Shown here: piece after piece, positions 1 to 5,968 of the stretch
How the letters are laid out: each line of letters begins with the position of its first letter
How positions within the stretch are numbered: the first letter of the stretch is position 1
Origin: Gammaproteobacteria bacterium
GTDB taxonomy: Bacteria > Pseudomonadota > Gammaproteobacteria > Ga0077536
Length of the DNA: 6,068 nucleotides
Assembly (NCBI GenBank): GCA_030639105.1
Contig: DAOWDI010000228.1
Location: 1 to 6,068, forward strand
Direction: 5' to 3'
Position numbers and translations under genes: made by a program
The notes under the pieces: model-generated
The model's input: only the letters and a program-made list of their open reading frames with translations
What the model was told of the DNA's origin: nothing
The model's database searches: none

Positions 1-1176
1 GACGGCGATCGTCTGGCCTTGCGGGTCGGCACTGGAGCGGATCGGATTTGTCGAGGGGACGATTAGCACCGAGGCATCATGGCGATACTCGCGCGACATC
101 GAAAACGCTGTTTCGCCATGCACATTACGTGCGTTGATTCTGGTTGTTACGATGTCGCCGGCGCCATTGGACAGCCATCGCAGGATCTCGTTGTCATCGC
201 GCCCGACCAGGACTTCGAGGCGTAAACCGTGACTGTCAGCAAAGCGTCGCGCAAGTCCCAATTCGAACCCTGCCGGCCGGCCGTGCTTGAGAAAGTAATT
301 GCTCCCATCCAGTCGTGTGATTACCCGCACTACGCCTTGTTGTTTGATGTCGGCAAACGTCCTCTCCGACGGGTCCGGGTTGTAGTAGGCGGCATGAAAG
401 CGCCTGATAAATTCATTAAGGGCATCGACCAACAGATGATTATCCCGACGTGCGAACCAGGTCACGGGCTCGAGCCCCGTCAGGTCGAACAGATATTTTA
501 GCCGCGGGAAATCGGCGATCGGTTCGTCGCCGGCCTCGATGGCAAATAAGCCAGCATCGTAGATGCCGTCGCTGACCATCCGCAGCGTCTCTTCACGGCT
601 GAAGCCGTCCGGGAGAACCTCGAGGCGGAGGTCTTTGACGACGCCGCGGAGCCGATCGAGGTATGACCAGAGCGGTGAGGATATCGTAACCGCGAGGCTC
701 ATACCGGCGAGTTCCAGAGGATTCTCCAACGTTTCCCCGACGCGGCCAACGACCCGAAAACGCCGCAGCGCGATCGACTCCGAAGCGCGCAGGCGCGCAT
801 CATGGCGATGGTCGATCGGGATTGCGCCGATACTGAGGTCACCATCGCCGTCGAGCAACTTCTGTAGCACTTCGGCCGAGCGAAATGCATCGACCCATTC
901 GATTTCAAGGTTGACGGAGTCGGCAAAGTCGCGAAGCATCTTGGTCTCTAGTGAGACTTCGCGATGTGCATTACCGGGTGCGGTATCGTTGAACTTAATG
1001 ACCCGGAGAAAGCGCCGGTGGGGCGCCTCGAGCATCGCCTGTGCGAGTTCGCGCATGGCCGCTTTCTCGATCGGTTCGGCGGCAAATGCAAACGACGAGC
1101 AGATCAGGGCGCATAGCAATGCGCTCACCACGCAGCGCAGCCACTCACGACCTACCCAACAAGGATTGCAGCCCAT
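1..1176 (-). CDS. Secreted tandem solute-binding (SBP_bac_3) protein, MltF-like, C-terminus outside window
   Basis: The minus strand is open for 392 codons from the ATG at 1176 to the left edge, so the C-terminus is missing. An in-frame TGA two codons upstream fixes the start at or after this ATG; the ribosome site is weak. Residues 13-32 form a hydrophobic signal segment ending in Ala-Phe-Ala, with likely cleavage after A32. No proper lipobox is seen. Two periplasmic family-3 solute-binding-type units follow. The first spans about 55-265 and ends in PVTWFARRDN (about 238-247) and a LNEFIRRF helix. The second begins near 274 with FADIKQQGVVRV and GFELGLARRFAD (about 304-315), as in the N-terminal domain of MltF. 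MltF-type proteins carry a lytic transglycosylase domain after the binding domain. Whether one follows here cannot be seen, so a pure solute-binding protein remains possible. The ligand is unknown. It lies downstream of murU on the same strand, 212 bp away. Confidence 0.85.
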   Translation of the reverse strand, partial: MGCNPCWVGREWLRCVVSALLCALICSSFAFAAEPIEKAAMRELAQAMLEAPHRRFLRVIKFNDTAPGNAHREVSLETKMLRDFADSVNLEIEWVDAFRSAEVLQKLLDGDGDLSIGAIPIDHRHDARLRASESIALRRFRVVGRVGETLENPLELAGMSLAVTISSPLWSYLDRLRGVVKDLRLEVLPDGFSREETLRMVSDGIYDAGLFAIEAGDEPIADFPRLKYLFDLTGLEPVTWFARRDNHLLVDALNEFIRRFHAAYYNPDPSERTFADIKQQGVVRVITRLDGSNYFLKHGRPAGFELGLARRFADSHGLRLEVLVGRDDNEILRWLSNGAGDIVTTRINARNVHGETAFSMSREYRHDASVLIVPSTNPIRSSADPQGQTIAV

Positions 1177-1388
1177 CCGTCAATCACCAGCGCCAGCGTT
1201 ATTAGCGTTAAACACCCGCCTAAACGGGGAACTGCAGACCCTACTACGGGGTTATTGATCGCCACCTTCAGGTGGTCTGTTACTCAGCAGTTCAGGACAT
1301 CGAACATATCGCAAACGGGCGATGACGTACACCCTCGCCGGATCCGCTGTCCCAGTCATTCTGGGTATCAGTATACAGCTCTTTTTGT
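1177..1388. other. Intergenic gap between murU and the solute-binding protein gene
   Basis: No supported gene lies in these 212 bases. Three small hairpins are visible: CCCG/CGGG (1215-1218 with 1225-1228), CCACC/GGTGG (1262-1266 with 1271-1275, four-base loop) and CCCAG/CTGGG (1351-1355 with 1361-1365). In the minus direction, the direction of both flanking genes, none is followed by a clear T-run. The first is followed only by a short TGTTTAA stretch. I could not identify a convincing promoter for the downstream gene, so whether it is co-transcribed with murU is open. Confidence 0.5.
1346..1386 (+). terminator. Possible weak intrinsic terminator on the strand opposite murU
   Basis: Read on the plus strand, CCCAG/CTGGG (1351-1365, five-base loop) is nested inside GCTGT/ACAGC (1346-1350 with 1375-1379), followed by TCTTTTT (1380-1386). 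A nine-base bulge on one side weakens the structure. Its direction would stop transcription entering the 3' end of murU from the left; no plus-strand gene lies upstream to need it. In the minus direction, where murU ends at 1389, the hairpin has no T-run after it. It may be chance. Confidence 0.2.
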
Positions 1389-2054
1389 CTAATGCTGCAG
1401 TGCAGCAAACTGATTTGCTATTGTTAACCTTTCCGGCGTACCGACATCCAACCACTGGCCCTGATACAGCTCGGCACTCACGCGGCCGGATCTGGCGGCC
1501 ACTTGCAGCAAAGGCGCGAGGGCAAACCTGGGCGGATGGGGCGTTCGGAACAGGCTAGGCCGATAGGCGCCAATACCGGCAAAAGTCGCCATCTCCCCGC
1601 CGCCATGGATGATTTCACCGTTTCTGAGTGAGAAATCACCGTTGGGGTTATGCGGCGGGTTCGGCACAAGGACGAGGTGCGCGTCGCCCGCTGGCGCACT
1701 CAGCATGGAGAAATCGAAGTCGGTCCAGATATCGCTGTTAACGACAACAAATGGCCCGTTCCCGAGCAGTTTCAGTGCCGCCGCGATACCGCCGCCAGTT
1801 TCCAGGGCATCGGGTGGTTCCTGCGAGTATTCGATCTTGACGCCGAATGCTCGTCCACTGCCGAGGTGCGCCCGGATTTGTTCACCGCGATAGGCGATAT
1901 TGATCACGAGTTCATTGAGGCCAGCATCCCGTAATCGTTCGATGTGGTGAATGATCATCGGCTTTCCTGCGATACTAATAAGTGGTTTAGGGACGTGCTC
2001 GGTGAGATGCCTCATCCGTTCGCCGCGCCCGGCCGCCATAATCATCGCGCGCAT
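1389..2054 (-). CDS. murU: N-acetylmuramate alpha-1-phosphate uridylyltransferase (MurU-type nucleotidyltransferase)
   Basis: The 221-residue protein is a complete sugar-1-phosphate nucleotidyltransferase. The nucleotide-binding signature AAGRGERM is at 7-14 and PKPL at 22-25. ETGGGI at 85-90 and the metal-binding NSDIW at 106-110 (D108) follow. WLDVGTPERL closes the fold at 201-210. Length and motifs fit MurU, which makes UDP-N-acetylmuramate from UTP and MurNAc-1-phosphate in the cytoplasmic peptidoglycan-recycling pathway that bypasses MurA and fosfomycin. Related families (RfbA/RmlA, mannose-1-phosphate guanylyltransferases) share the signatures, but the short length and the ETGGGI and WLDVGT blocks favour MurU. 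In pseudomonads the partner kinase gene amgK lies beside murU; here the 5' neighbour is the divergent yrbG and no kinase is in view. The start at 2054 is backed by GAGG five bases upstream and by the family-typical MxAMIMAAG beginning. Confidence 0.88.
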   Translation of the reverse strand: MRAMIMAAGRGERMRHLTEHVPKPLISIAGKPMIIHHIERLRDAGLNELVINIAYRGEQIRAHLGSGRAFGVKIEYSQEPPDALETGGGIAAALKLLGNGPFVVVNSDIWTDFDFSMLSAPAGDAHLVLVPNPPHNPNGDFSLRNGEIIHGGGEMATFAGIGAYRPSLFRTPHPPRFALAPLLQVAARSGRVSAELYQGQWLDVGTPERLTIANQFAALQH

Positions 2055-2065
2055 AGGAACCTCAT
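2042..2065 (-). other. Seven-codon upstream ORF overlapping the murU start
   Basis: On the minus strand, GGAGG (2074-2070) and a four-base spacer precede an ATG at 2065 that opens a seven-codon frame (MRFLCAR) ending in TGA at 2044-2042. This frame runs across the murU start codon, and its stop overlaps the fourth murU codon, also an ATG. The arrangement resembles a translational leader. Its shortness means chance is a fair explanation, and nothing shows that it is translated. Confidence 0.2.
2060..2063 (-). promoter_or_regulatory. Ribosome binding site of murU
   Basis: GAGG lies five bases before the ATG at 2054 on the minus strand and supports that start. A second, stronger GGAGG sits further upstream at 2070-2074, placed four bases before another ATG (2063-2065) that is not in the murU frame. 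Confidence 0.6.
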
Positions 2066-2090
2066 AAGACCTCCAACCCTCGGGCGCTGA

Positions 2091-2096
2091 ATTATA
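2091..2096 (-). promoter_or_regulatory. Perfect TATAAT -10 box, likely murU promoter
   Basis: The minus strand reads TATAAT here, an exact sigma-70 -10 hexamer. Initiation about seven bases downstream would give a leader of roughly 30 bases before murU, which contains both Shine-Dalgarno-like sites. The expected -35 position (about 2113-2120) falls within the GC-rich palindrome at 2100-2122 and does not resemble TTGACA. The promoter would therefore be weak, activator-dependent or controlled through the palindrome. Confidence 0.4.
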
Positions 2097-2099
2097 ACG

Positions 2100-2122
2100 C
2101 TGCCCCGGCGCCGCCGGGGCAG
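2100..2122. repeat. Perfect GC-rich palindrome (10-bp arms, 3-base loop) between divergent genes
   Basis: CTGCCCCGGC at 2100-2109 is the exact reverse complement of GCCGGGGCAG at 2113-2122, separated by GCC. It lies between the divergent starts of murU and yrbG, so it ends no visible transcript: no gene runs into it from either side. As DNA it could be a protein-binding site; as a dispersed element it could be a REP-like unit. In the plus direction it is followed by GCTTTGT, too poor a T-tract for a convincing terminator. Confidence 0.7.
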
Positions 2123-2135
2123 GCTTTGTATATGG

Positions 2136-2165
2136 TTGGACGATTCTGGCATATTGGAGTCTATT
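2136..2165 (+). promoter_or_regulatory. Tentative promoter for the yrbG-lptA operon
   Basis: TTGGAC (2136-2141) and TCTATT (2160-2165) are separated by 18 bases and lie upstream of the yrbG ATG at 2182. Both are partial matches to the sigma-70 hexamers. A promoter should exist in this divergent gap, but these exact positions are a guess. Confidence 0.25.
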
Positions 2166-2181
2166 TCCTGGTCCGAAGAAT

Positions 2182-3144
2182 ATGATCGAATCTTATCTCG
2201 CCATCATCATCGGCCTCGGCTTACTGACATTCGGCGCCGACCGTTTTGTCGAGGGTGCCGCTGCGACCGCCAACAACTGCGGGATACCACCGCTGTTGGT
2301 CGGGCTTACGATCGTGGGCTTTGCGACGTCCGCTCCCGAGATGCTCGTCGCGAGCGTTGCGTCCCTCAACGGAAACCCGTCGATCGCGGTTGGCAACGCC
2401 ATCGGCTCGAATATCGCCAACATTGGACTCGTGATCGGGGTTACGGCCGTGATATTGCCCTTAGAAGTGCATTCGCGCGTGTTATTGCGCGAATTCCCGA
2501 TCATGTTCGCGTGTATGTTGCTCGCGCTGACGCTGTGCTGGGACGGTGAACTCACCTTCGACGATGGCTTAGTGCTCTTTTTCGGTCTGGTCATATTGAT
2601 AGCCGCAACCACCTGGCTCGGGATGAGCGGTAAGACGCGCGATCCCTTGAGCGAGGAAATGGAGCACCATCTGGCCGGAGGGATGTCTACGGTGCGCGCG
2701 CTCATCTGGCTCGGTATCGGCTTCGGGATGCTGCTTTTGGGATCAAATGCATTGGTCGATGGCGCGGTAGCGGTAGCGACATACTTTGGTGTCAGCGATC
2801 TGGTGATCGGCCTAACGATCGTTGCTATTGGCACCAGCCTGCCCGAGTTGGCGGCTTCCGTCGCCAGCGCCTTGAAGGGAGAGCCCGATATTGCGCTCGG
2901 TAACGTGATAGGGTCCAATATGTTCAATATTCTGGGCGTGATGGCACTACCGGCATTGTTGCATCCAAGCGCACTGGAGCCAGGAGTGATGTCGCGCGAT
3001 TTCCCGGTAATGGTTGGTCTGAGTATCCTGCTGTTCGCGGCGGCTTCGGGATGGCGCCGCGACGGACGCATCAGCCGACTCGAAGGAATCGGGTTTTTGT
3101 TGGCGTTTGGTACCTACCAATGGTTGTTGTATGTCACGAGCTAA
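2182..3144 (+). CDS. yrbG: Inner-membrane calcium/sodium antiporter family protein (YrbG)
   Basis: The 320-residue hydrophobic protein has the two inverted repeats of the Ca2+:cation antiporter (CaCA) family. Repeat 1 (about 41-84) contains GLTIVGFATSAPE and AVGNAIGSNIANI. Repeat 2 (about 210-255) contains GLTIVAIGTSLPE and ALGNVIGSNMFNI. The acidic residues E53 and E222 in the PE motifs correspond to the ion-coordinating positions of this family. About ten membrane segments are expected, with a charged cytoplasmic loop near 150-168. Length matches E. coli YrbG (325). Its contribution to lipopolysaccharide biogenesis is unknown, although it heads the kds-lpt cluster in many gammaproteobacteria. 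The ATG at 2182 has only a poor Shine-Dalgarno (GAAGAA), but the protein start aligns well with the family. kdsD follows after 28 bases without a terminator. Confidence 0.92.
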   Translation: MIESYLAIIIGLGLLTFGADRFVEGAAATANNCGIPPLLVGLTIVGFATSAPEMLVASVASLNGNPSIAVGNAIGSNIANIGLVIGVTAVILPLEVHSRVLLREFPIMFACMLLALTLCWDGELTFDDGLVLFFGLVILIAATTWLGMSGKTRDPLSEEMEHHLAGGMSTVRALIWLGIGFGMLLLGSNALVDGAVAVATYFGVSDLVIGLTIVAIGTSLPELAASVASALKGEPDIALGNVIGSNMFNILGVMALPALLHPSALEPGVMSRDFPVMVGLSILLFAAASGWRRDGRISRLEGIGFLLAFGTYQWLLYVTS

Positions 3145-3172
3145 ACGTTCGATCGCCTTCCCATAGGGCCAT

Positions 3173-4174
3173 ATGCATATACCTGAAGCCAACGTCTTAG
3201 GCCCTGATCCAGGCCGCCTGCTTACCCTCGGTCGTGCGGTGCTTGAAATCGAGTCTCGTGCAATCAACGACCTCATTGACCGGGTTGATGCGTCGTTCGC
3301 TCGGGCCGCGGACTATATGCTGGGCTGCCGCGGACGCATCGTCGTCCTTGGAATGGGGAAATCGGGGCATATCGGCGGTAAGATTGCGGCGACCTTGGCA
3401 AGTACCGGCTCGCCGGCATTTTTCGTCCACCCGGGTGAGGCGAGCCACGGCGATATGGGCATGATTACCACTGACGATGTGGTGCTGGCATTATCCAATT
3501 CCGGTGAAACGCGCGAACTGGTTGTTTTGATCCCGCTGCTTCGACGCCTGGGTATTCCGCTGGTAACGATGACGGGGAACCCGGACTCGATTCTTGCCAA
3601 ACAGGCAACCGTTCACATCAATGTCGCGGTCACCGAAGAGGCGTGTCCGCTCGGCCTGGCGCCTACCTCGAGTACGACCGCCGCACTTGCGATGGGTGAT
3701 GCGCTGGCGATTTCGATGCTGCAGGCACGCGGATTTACCGAGGAAGATTTCGCGCTCGCACACCCGGGTGGCACCCTGGGCAGACGGCTGTTGCTCAAGA
3801 TCAGCGACCTTATTCATACCGGCATGGAGATGCCTACGGTAGGACCCGCTTGTGCCATCAGTGAAGCACTGGTGGAGATGACCAGCAAGGGCCTGGGTAT
3901 GACGGCGGTCATCGATTCTGAAGGTGGGGTTCTCGGTATATTCACCGATGGCGATCTGCGCAGGGTTATCGACCAGAAATTCGATATCACCGCCACGCCG
4001 ATCGGTTCGGTCATGACGCCAGACTGTACGATGGTCGCCGCCGACTTACTTGCTGCCGAAGCACTTCGGATCATGCAGGACCGGAAGATCAATGCGCTGC
4101 TGGTGGTCGACGACAAAAAGCATCTGGCCGGCGTGCTGAACATGCATGATCTGCTCAGATCGCGTGTATTATAG
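3173..4174 (+). CDS. kdsD: D-arabinose 5-phosphate isomerase (KdsD)
   Basis: This cytoplasmic enzyme interconverts D-ribulose 5-phosphate and D-arabinose 5-phosphate, the first committed step to KDO, the sugar joining lipid A to the lipopolysaccharide core. The 333-residue protein (E. coli: 328) has an N-terminal SIS sugar-isomerase domain, about 40-185, and two C-terminal CBS domains, about 213-333. Nearly invariant family blocks are present: GMGKSGHIG (60-68), FFVHPGEASHGD (83-94), SNSGE (108-112), EACPLGLAPTSSTTA (156-170) and HPGG (197-200). K63, E112, E156 and H197 align with the residues reported as important in E. coli KdsD (K59, E111, E152, H193). FTDGDLRR at 257-264 and the MHDLLR ending are typical of the CBS pair. 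AGGG four bases before the ATG at 3173 is a plausible ribosome site. It is a complete gene in the yrbG operon. Confidence 0.96.
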   Translation: MHIPEANVLGPDPGRLLTLGRAVLEIESRAINDLIDRVDASFARAADYMLGCRGRIVVLGMGKSGHIGGKIAATLASTGSPAFFVHPGEASHGDMGMITTDDVVLALSNSGETRELVVLIPLLRRLGIPLVTMTGNPDSILAKQATVHINVAVTEEACPLGLAPTSSTTAALAMGDALAISMLQARGFTEEDFALAHPGGTLGRRLLLKISDLIHTGMEMPTVGPACAISEALVEMTSKGLGMTAVIDSEGGVLGIFTDGDLRRVIDQKFDITATPIGSVMTPDCTMVAADLLAAEALRIMQDRKINALLVVDDKKHLAGVLNMHDLLRSRVL

Positions 4175-4176
4175 AA

Positions 4177-4737
4177 ATGGAGCATAGCGCACGCATTTTG
4201 ACCCTTGCATCAAGGGTCAAGCTTGCAATATTTGACGTCGACGGCGTGCTGACTGACGGTCGTTTGATGCTTGGCCCCAAGGGTCAGGAATTCAAGAATT
4301 TCCACGTGCGCGATGGCCACGGTCTGGTCATGCTCCGCGACAGCGGGATCTTGCTTGCAATCATTACCGGGCGTGAGTCGCCGGTGGTTGCCGAGAGGAT
4401 GGCTGAACTCGGAATTGATTATGTTTTTCAGGGTCAACACGACAAATCGTACACATTGGATTTGCTGGTGGCCAAATTCAAGATCGATCCCACGGACGTT
4501 TGCTACGTCGGTGACGATCTACCGGATATTCCGGTAATGATGCGCGTTGGGCTGCCAATTGCCGTCGCCGATGCTCACTGGAAGTTGCACGATTACGCCG
4601 TATGCGTGACAACCGCAAGCGGAGGAGCCGGCGCTGTTCGAGAGGTGTGCGAACTGATTTTAACGGCGCAGGATAAACTCGATGCTCAGTTCGCGCATTT
4701 TGAGTCCCGCCCACGGCATAGAGCGGACGATGACTAG
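4177..4737 (+). CDS. kdsC: 3-deoxy-D-manno-octulosonate 8-phosphate phosphatase (KdsC)
   Basis: KdsC hydrolyses KDO 8-phosphate to KDO and phosphate in the cytoplasm; it is a cap-less HAD-superfamily enzyme that works as a tetramer. The 186-residue protein shows all HAD motifs. FDVDGVLTDG at 19-28 carries the nucleophile D20 and acid/base D22. IITGR at 62-66 carries T64. K90 is the probable motif III lysine, and GDDLPD at 112-117 binds Mg2+. The family tail GAVREVCELIL is present at 152-162. The Arg often found in the preceding Gly-Gly-Arg-Gly turn is Ala151 here; this position appears variable in homologues. The N-terminus is shorter than in E. coli KdsC. The start lies two bases after the kdsD stop with no clear Shine-Dalgarno, suggesting translational coupling. 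Confidence 0.95.
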   Translation: MEHSARILTLASRVKLAIFDVDGVLTDGRLMLGPKGQEFKNFHVRDGHGLVMLRDSGILLAIITGRESPVVAERMAELGIDYVFQGQHDKSYTLDLLVAKFKIDPTDVCYVGDDLPDIPVMMRVGLPIAVADAHWKLHDYAVCVTTASGGAGAVREVCELILTAQDKLDAQFAHFESRPRHRADDD

Positions 4738-5299
4738 CTCCTGGGCGACAGCCTTTTTATTCGTAGCACTCGGCGCTCTCACCTTTTGGGTATGGCAGCA
4801 GCTTGATGAAGATGGTGGTGATATGTTGCCCGCGAGTGTGCACGAACCGGATTACTACATCGAGGACATGGTGCGAAATACCTTGGATGAGACCGGCACG
4901 CTCAAGAACGTGCTCTATGCGGACCTGGTGACGCACTACCCGGATGATGATTCGACGGAACTGTCCAGGCCGCACATGGAGATCTACAATGCCAACTCCC
5001 AACCGTGGTACGTCGTTGCCGAGACCGGCTGGATAAGTTCGGGCAGCGAGGTGGTCTTGCTACACGGCGAAGTAGAAATCTGGAGACAGGACGAAGCTGG
5101 CCGCCGGGAATTCGAAGTCCTTACCTCGGAATTGCGGGTGCTGCCGCAAGAACAGTATGCGGAAACGGACGATCCGGCTACGATTACGAGTAAAACGACG
5201 GTTACGAAGACAATTGGAATGCGCGCCAACCTCGCCCATGATCGGTTGGAGTTGCTGCAACAGGTAAGAAGCCGCCATGAAGTTAATCCTCAGAGTTAA
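4730..5299 (+). CDS. lptC: Lipopolysaccharide transport periplasmic protein LptC (inner-membrane anchored)
   Basis: LptC is a bitopic inner-membrane protein that receives lipopolysaccharide from LptB2FG and passes it to LptA across the periplasm. From the ATG at 4730 the product is 189 residues (E. coli: 191). A single membrane helix spans about 5-23, followed by a periplasmic beta-jellyroll. Family features are PDYYIEDM (40-47), LYADLVTHYPDDDSTEL (62-78) and the HGEVEIWR strand (112-119). A longer frame opens at 4682, but it would put 16 polar residues before the helix and extend the overlap with kdsC. The 4730 start leaves an eight-base overlap (ATGACTAG) with the kdsC stop, typical of coupled translation. 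Sequence conservation in LptC is low, so the call also rests on its place between kdsC and lptA. Confidence 0.92.
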   Translation: MTSSWATAFLFVALGALTFWVWQQLDEDGGDMLPASVHEPDYYIEDMVRNTLDETGTLKNVLYADLVTHYPDDDSTELSRPHMEIYNANSQPWYVVAETGWISSGSEVVLLHGEVEIWRQDEAGRREFEVLTSELRVLPQEQYAETDDPATITSKTTVTKTIGMRANLAHDRLELLQQVRSRHEVNPQS

Positions 5300-5807
5300 T
5301 ATTTTACTGATCAGCATCGTCTTGGCGGCAGACCTAGCCGCGTTGGCGACCGATTCCCAGCAGCCTATCGAGATCCAGGCCGACTTTGCCGAACTCGATG
5401 ATCAGGAGGGAAAAACCATCTATGTCGGTAATGTCATCGTGATTCAGGGATCAATCAAAATGACCGGCGACAAACTCAAAGTTAACTTTTCCGAAGACCG
5501 CGACCTTCGAGAGGTGTATATGGAAGGGCGGCCGGCATATTTCAAACAGACGCCTGACAATGGCGAAGATGTCGAAGGCGAAGCCTTATTGATTGAATAC
5601 CACGCGCAAAAAAGTCTGTTGCTTCTCATTCAAAAGGCGCGGCTCACACAGGGGAAACGTCTCTTTGAGGGCGATCGCATAAACTATGATACCGAGAAGA
5701 GTATCATCACGGCCCGTGCGGCGCCAAACGCGCCCGGAACAACAGGCCGGCCAATGAAACGCGGTCGCGTACGCGTGATTATCCCGCCGAAGGAGTCGAA
5801 ATCTTAA
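5277..5807 (+). CDS. lptA: Lipopolysaccharide transport periplasmic protein LptA
   Basis: LptA forms the periplasmic beta-jellyroll bridge that carries lipopolysaccharide from LptC to LptD at the outer membrane. The 176-residue precursor (E. coli: 185) starts with a signal peptide: K2 and R6, a hydrophobic core at 7-18, and Ala-Leu-Ala at 22-24 with likely cleavage after A24. The mature protein opens with the family pattern QPIEIQADFAELDD (29-42). IYVGNVIVIQGSIKMTGDKL (48-67), GRPAYFKQ (84-91), EGDRINYDTEK (131-141) and the basic RVRVIIPPK tail (164-172) follow. All belong to the LptA/OstA-like domain. The ATG lies within lptC and overlaps its end by 23 bases; with only AGG/AAG-like purines upstream, coupling to lptC translation is likely. 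Confidence 0.95.
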   Translation: MKLILRVNILLISIVLAADLAALATDSQQPIEIQADFAELDDQEGKTIYVGNVIVIQGSIKMTGDKLKVNFSEDRDLREVYMEGRPAYFKQTPDNGEDVEGEALLIEYHAQKSLLLLIQKARLTQGKRLFEGDRINYDTEKSIITARAAPNAPGTTGRPMKRGRVRVIIPPKESKS

Positions 5808-5821
5808 GGGATCTTTAAGAT
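5801..5821. repeat. Inverted repeat spanning the lptA stop codon
   Basis: ATCTTAA (5801-5807) and TTAAGAT (5815-5821) pair perfectly around GGGATCT, and the lptA TAA stop lies in the left arm. Two more inner pairs (G-U and G-C) are possible. The stem is AT-rich and followed by TAATTCT rather than a T-run, so it is not a convincing terminator. It could pause transcription or protect the 3' end of an lptA transcript, or be chance. Confidence 0.4.
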
Positions 5822-5944
5822 TAATTCTGGGACTGTCGGATTGTCGTCTACATTTGTTCCGCTCAAAGTGCGGATCGTGGGTAATAGCGGGACTATCGGC
5901 AAGACCGGCTTTGCTCCGATGGGCAGATTCAGGCGCAGTCATTA

Positions 5945-5950
5945 TATAGA
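5945..5950 (+). promoter_or_regulatory. Possible -10 element upstream of lptB
   Basis: TATAGA in an AT-rich patch (5941-5955) resembles a sigma-70 -10 hexamer and lies about 40 bases before the lptB start. The sequence 16-18 bases upstream does not match a -35 box, so only a regulated or weak promoter is plausible. The E. coli lpt cluster is known to have internal promoters, which makes one before lptB reasonable but unproven here. Confidence 0.25.
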
Positions 5951-5968
5951 TTAATCAGAGGTTCCTGG

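Noticed and set aside
563..1258. A 231-codon open frame on the plus strand.
   Set aside because: It is antisense to the solute-binding protein, has a low-complexity Arg/Ser-rich translation and no recognisable fold; it is a shadow of GC-rich coding sequence.
1262..1275. CCACC/GGTGG hairpin as the murU terminator.
   Set aside because: The five-pair stem lies more than 110 bases past the stop and has no T-run in the direction of murU transcription.
1252..1558. Short frames on both strands in and around the murU 3' gap (1252-1455 minus, 1322-1558 plus).
   Set aside because: Both overlap murU in other frames or its antisense and their translations lack recognisable features.
2100..2130. The palindrome as an intrinsic terminator.
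   Set aside because: No gene is transcribed into it from either side and the following sequence (GCTTTGTA) is a poor T-tract.
2136..2549. A 137-codon plus-strand frame starting upstream of yrbG.
   Set aside because: It overlaps yrbG in another register and its translation is Arg-rich with no family resemblance.
2193..3071. A 292-codon open frame on the minus strand.
   Set aside because: It is the exact antisense of yrbG, whose antiporter repeats are unmistakable; its translation is Ser/Pro/Thr-rich without domain features.
4682..4729. An upstream start for lptC at 4682.
   Set aside because: It would add 16 polar residues before the membrane helix and a 56-base overlap with kdsC; the ATG at 4730 gives the usual family length.
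5586..5942. A 118-codon minus-strand frame starting in the lptA-lptB gap.
   Set aside because: Most of it is antisense to lptA, and the part in the gap shows no domain or ribosome-site support.
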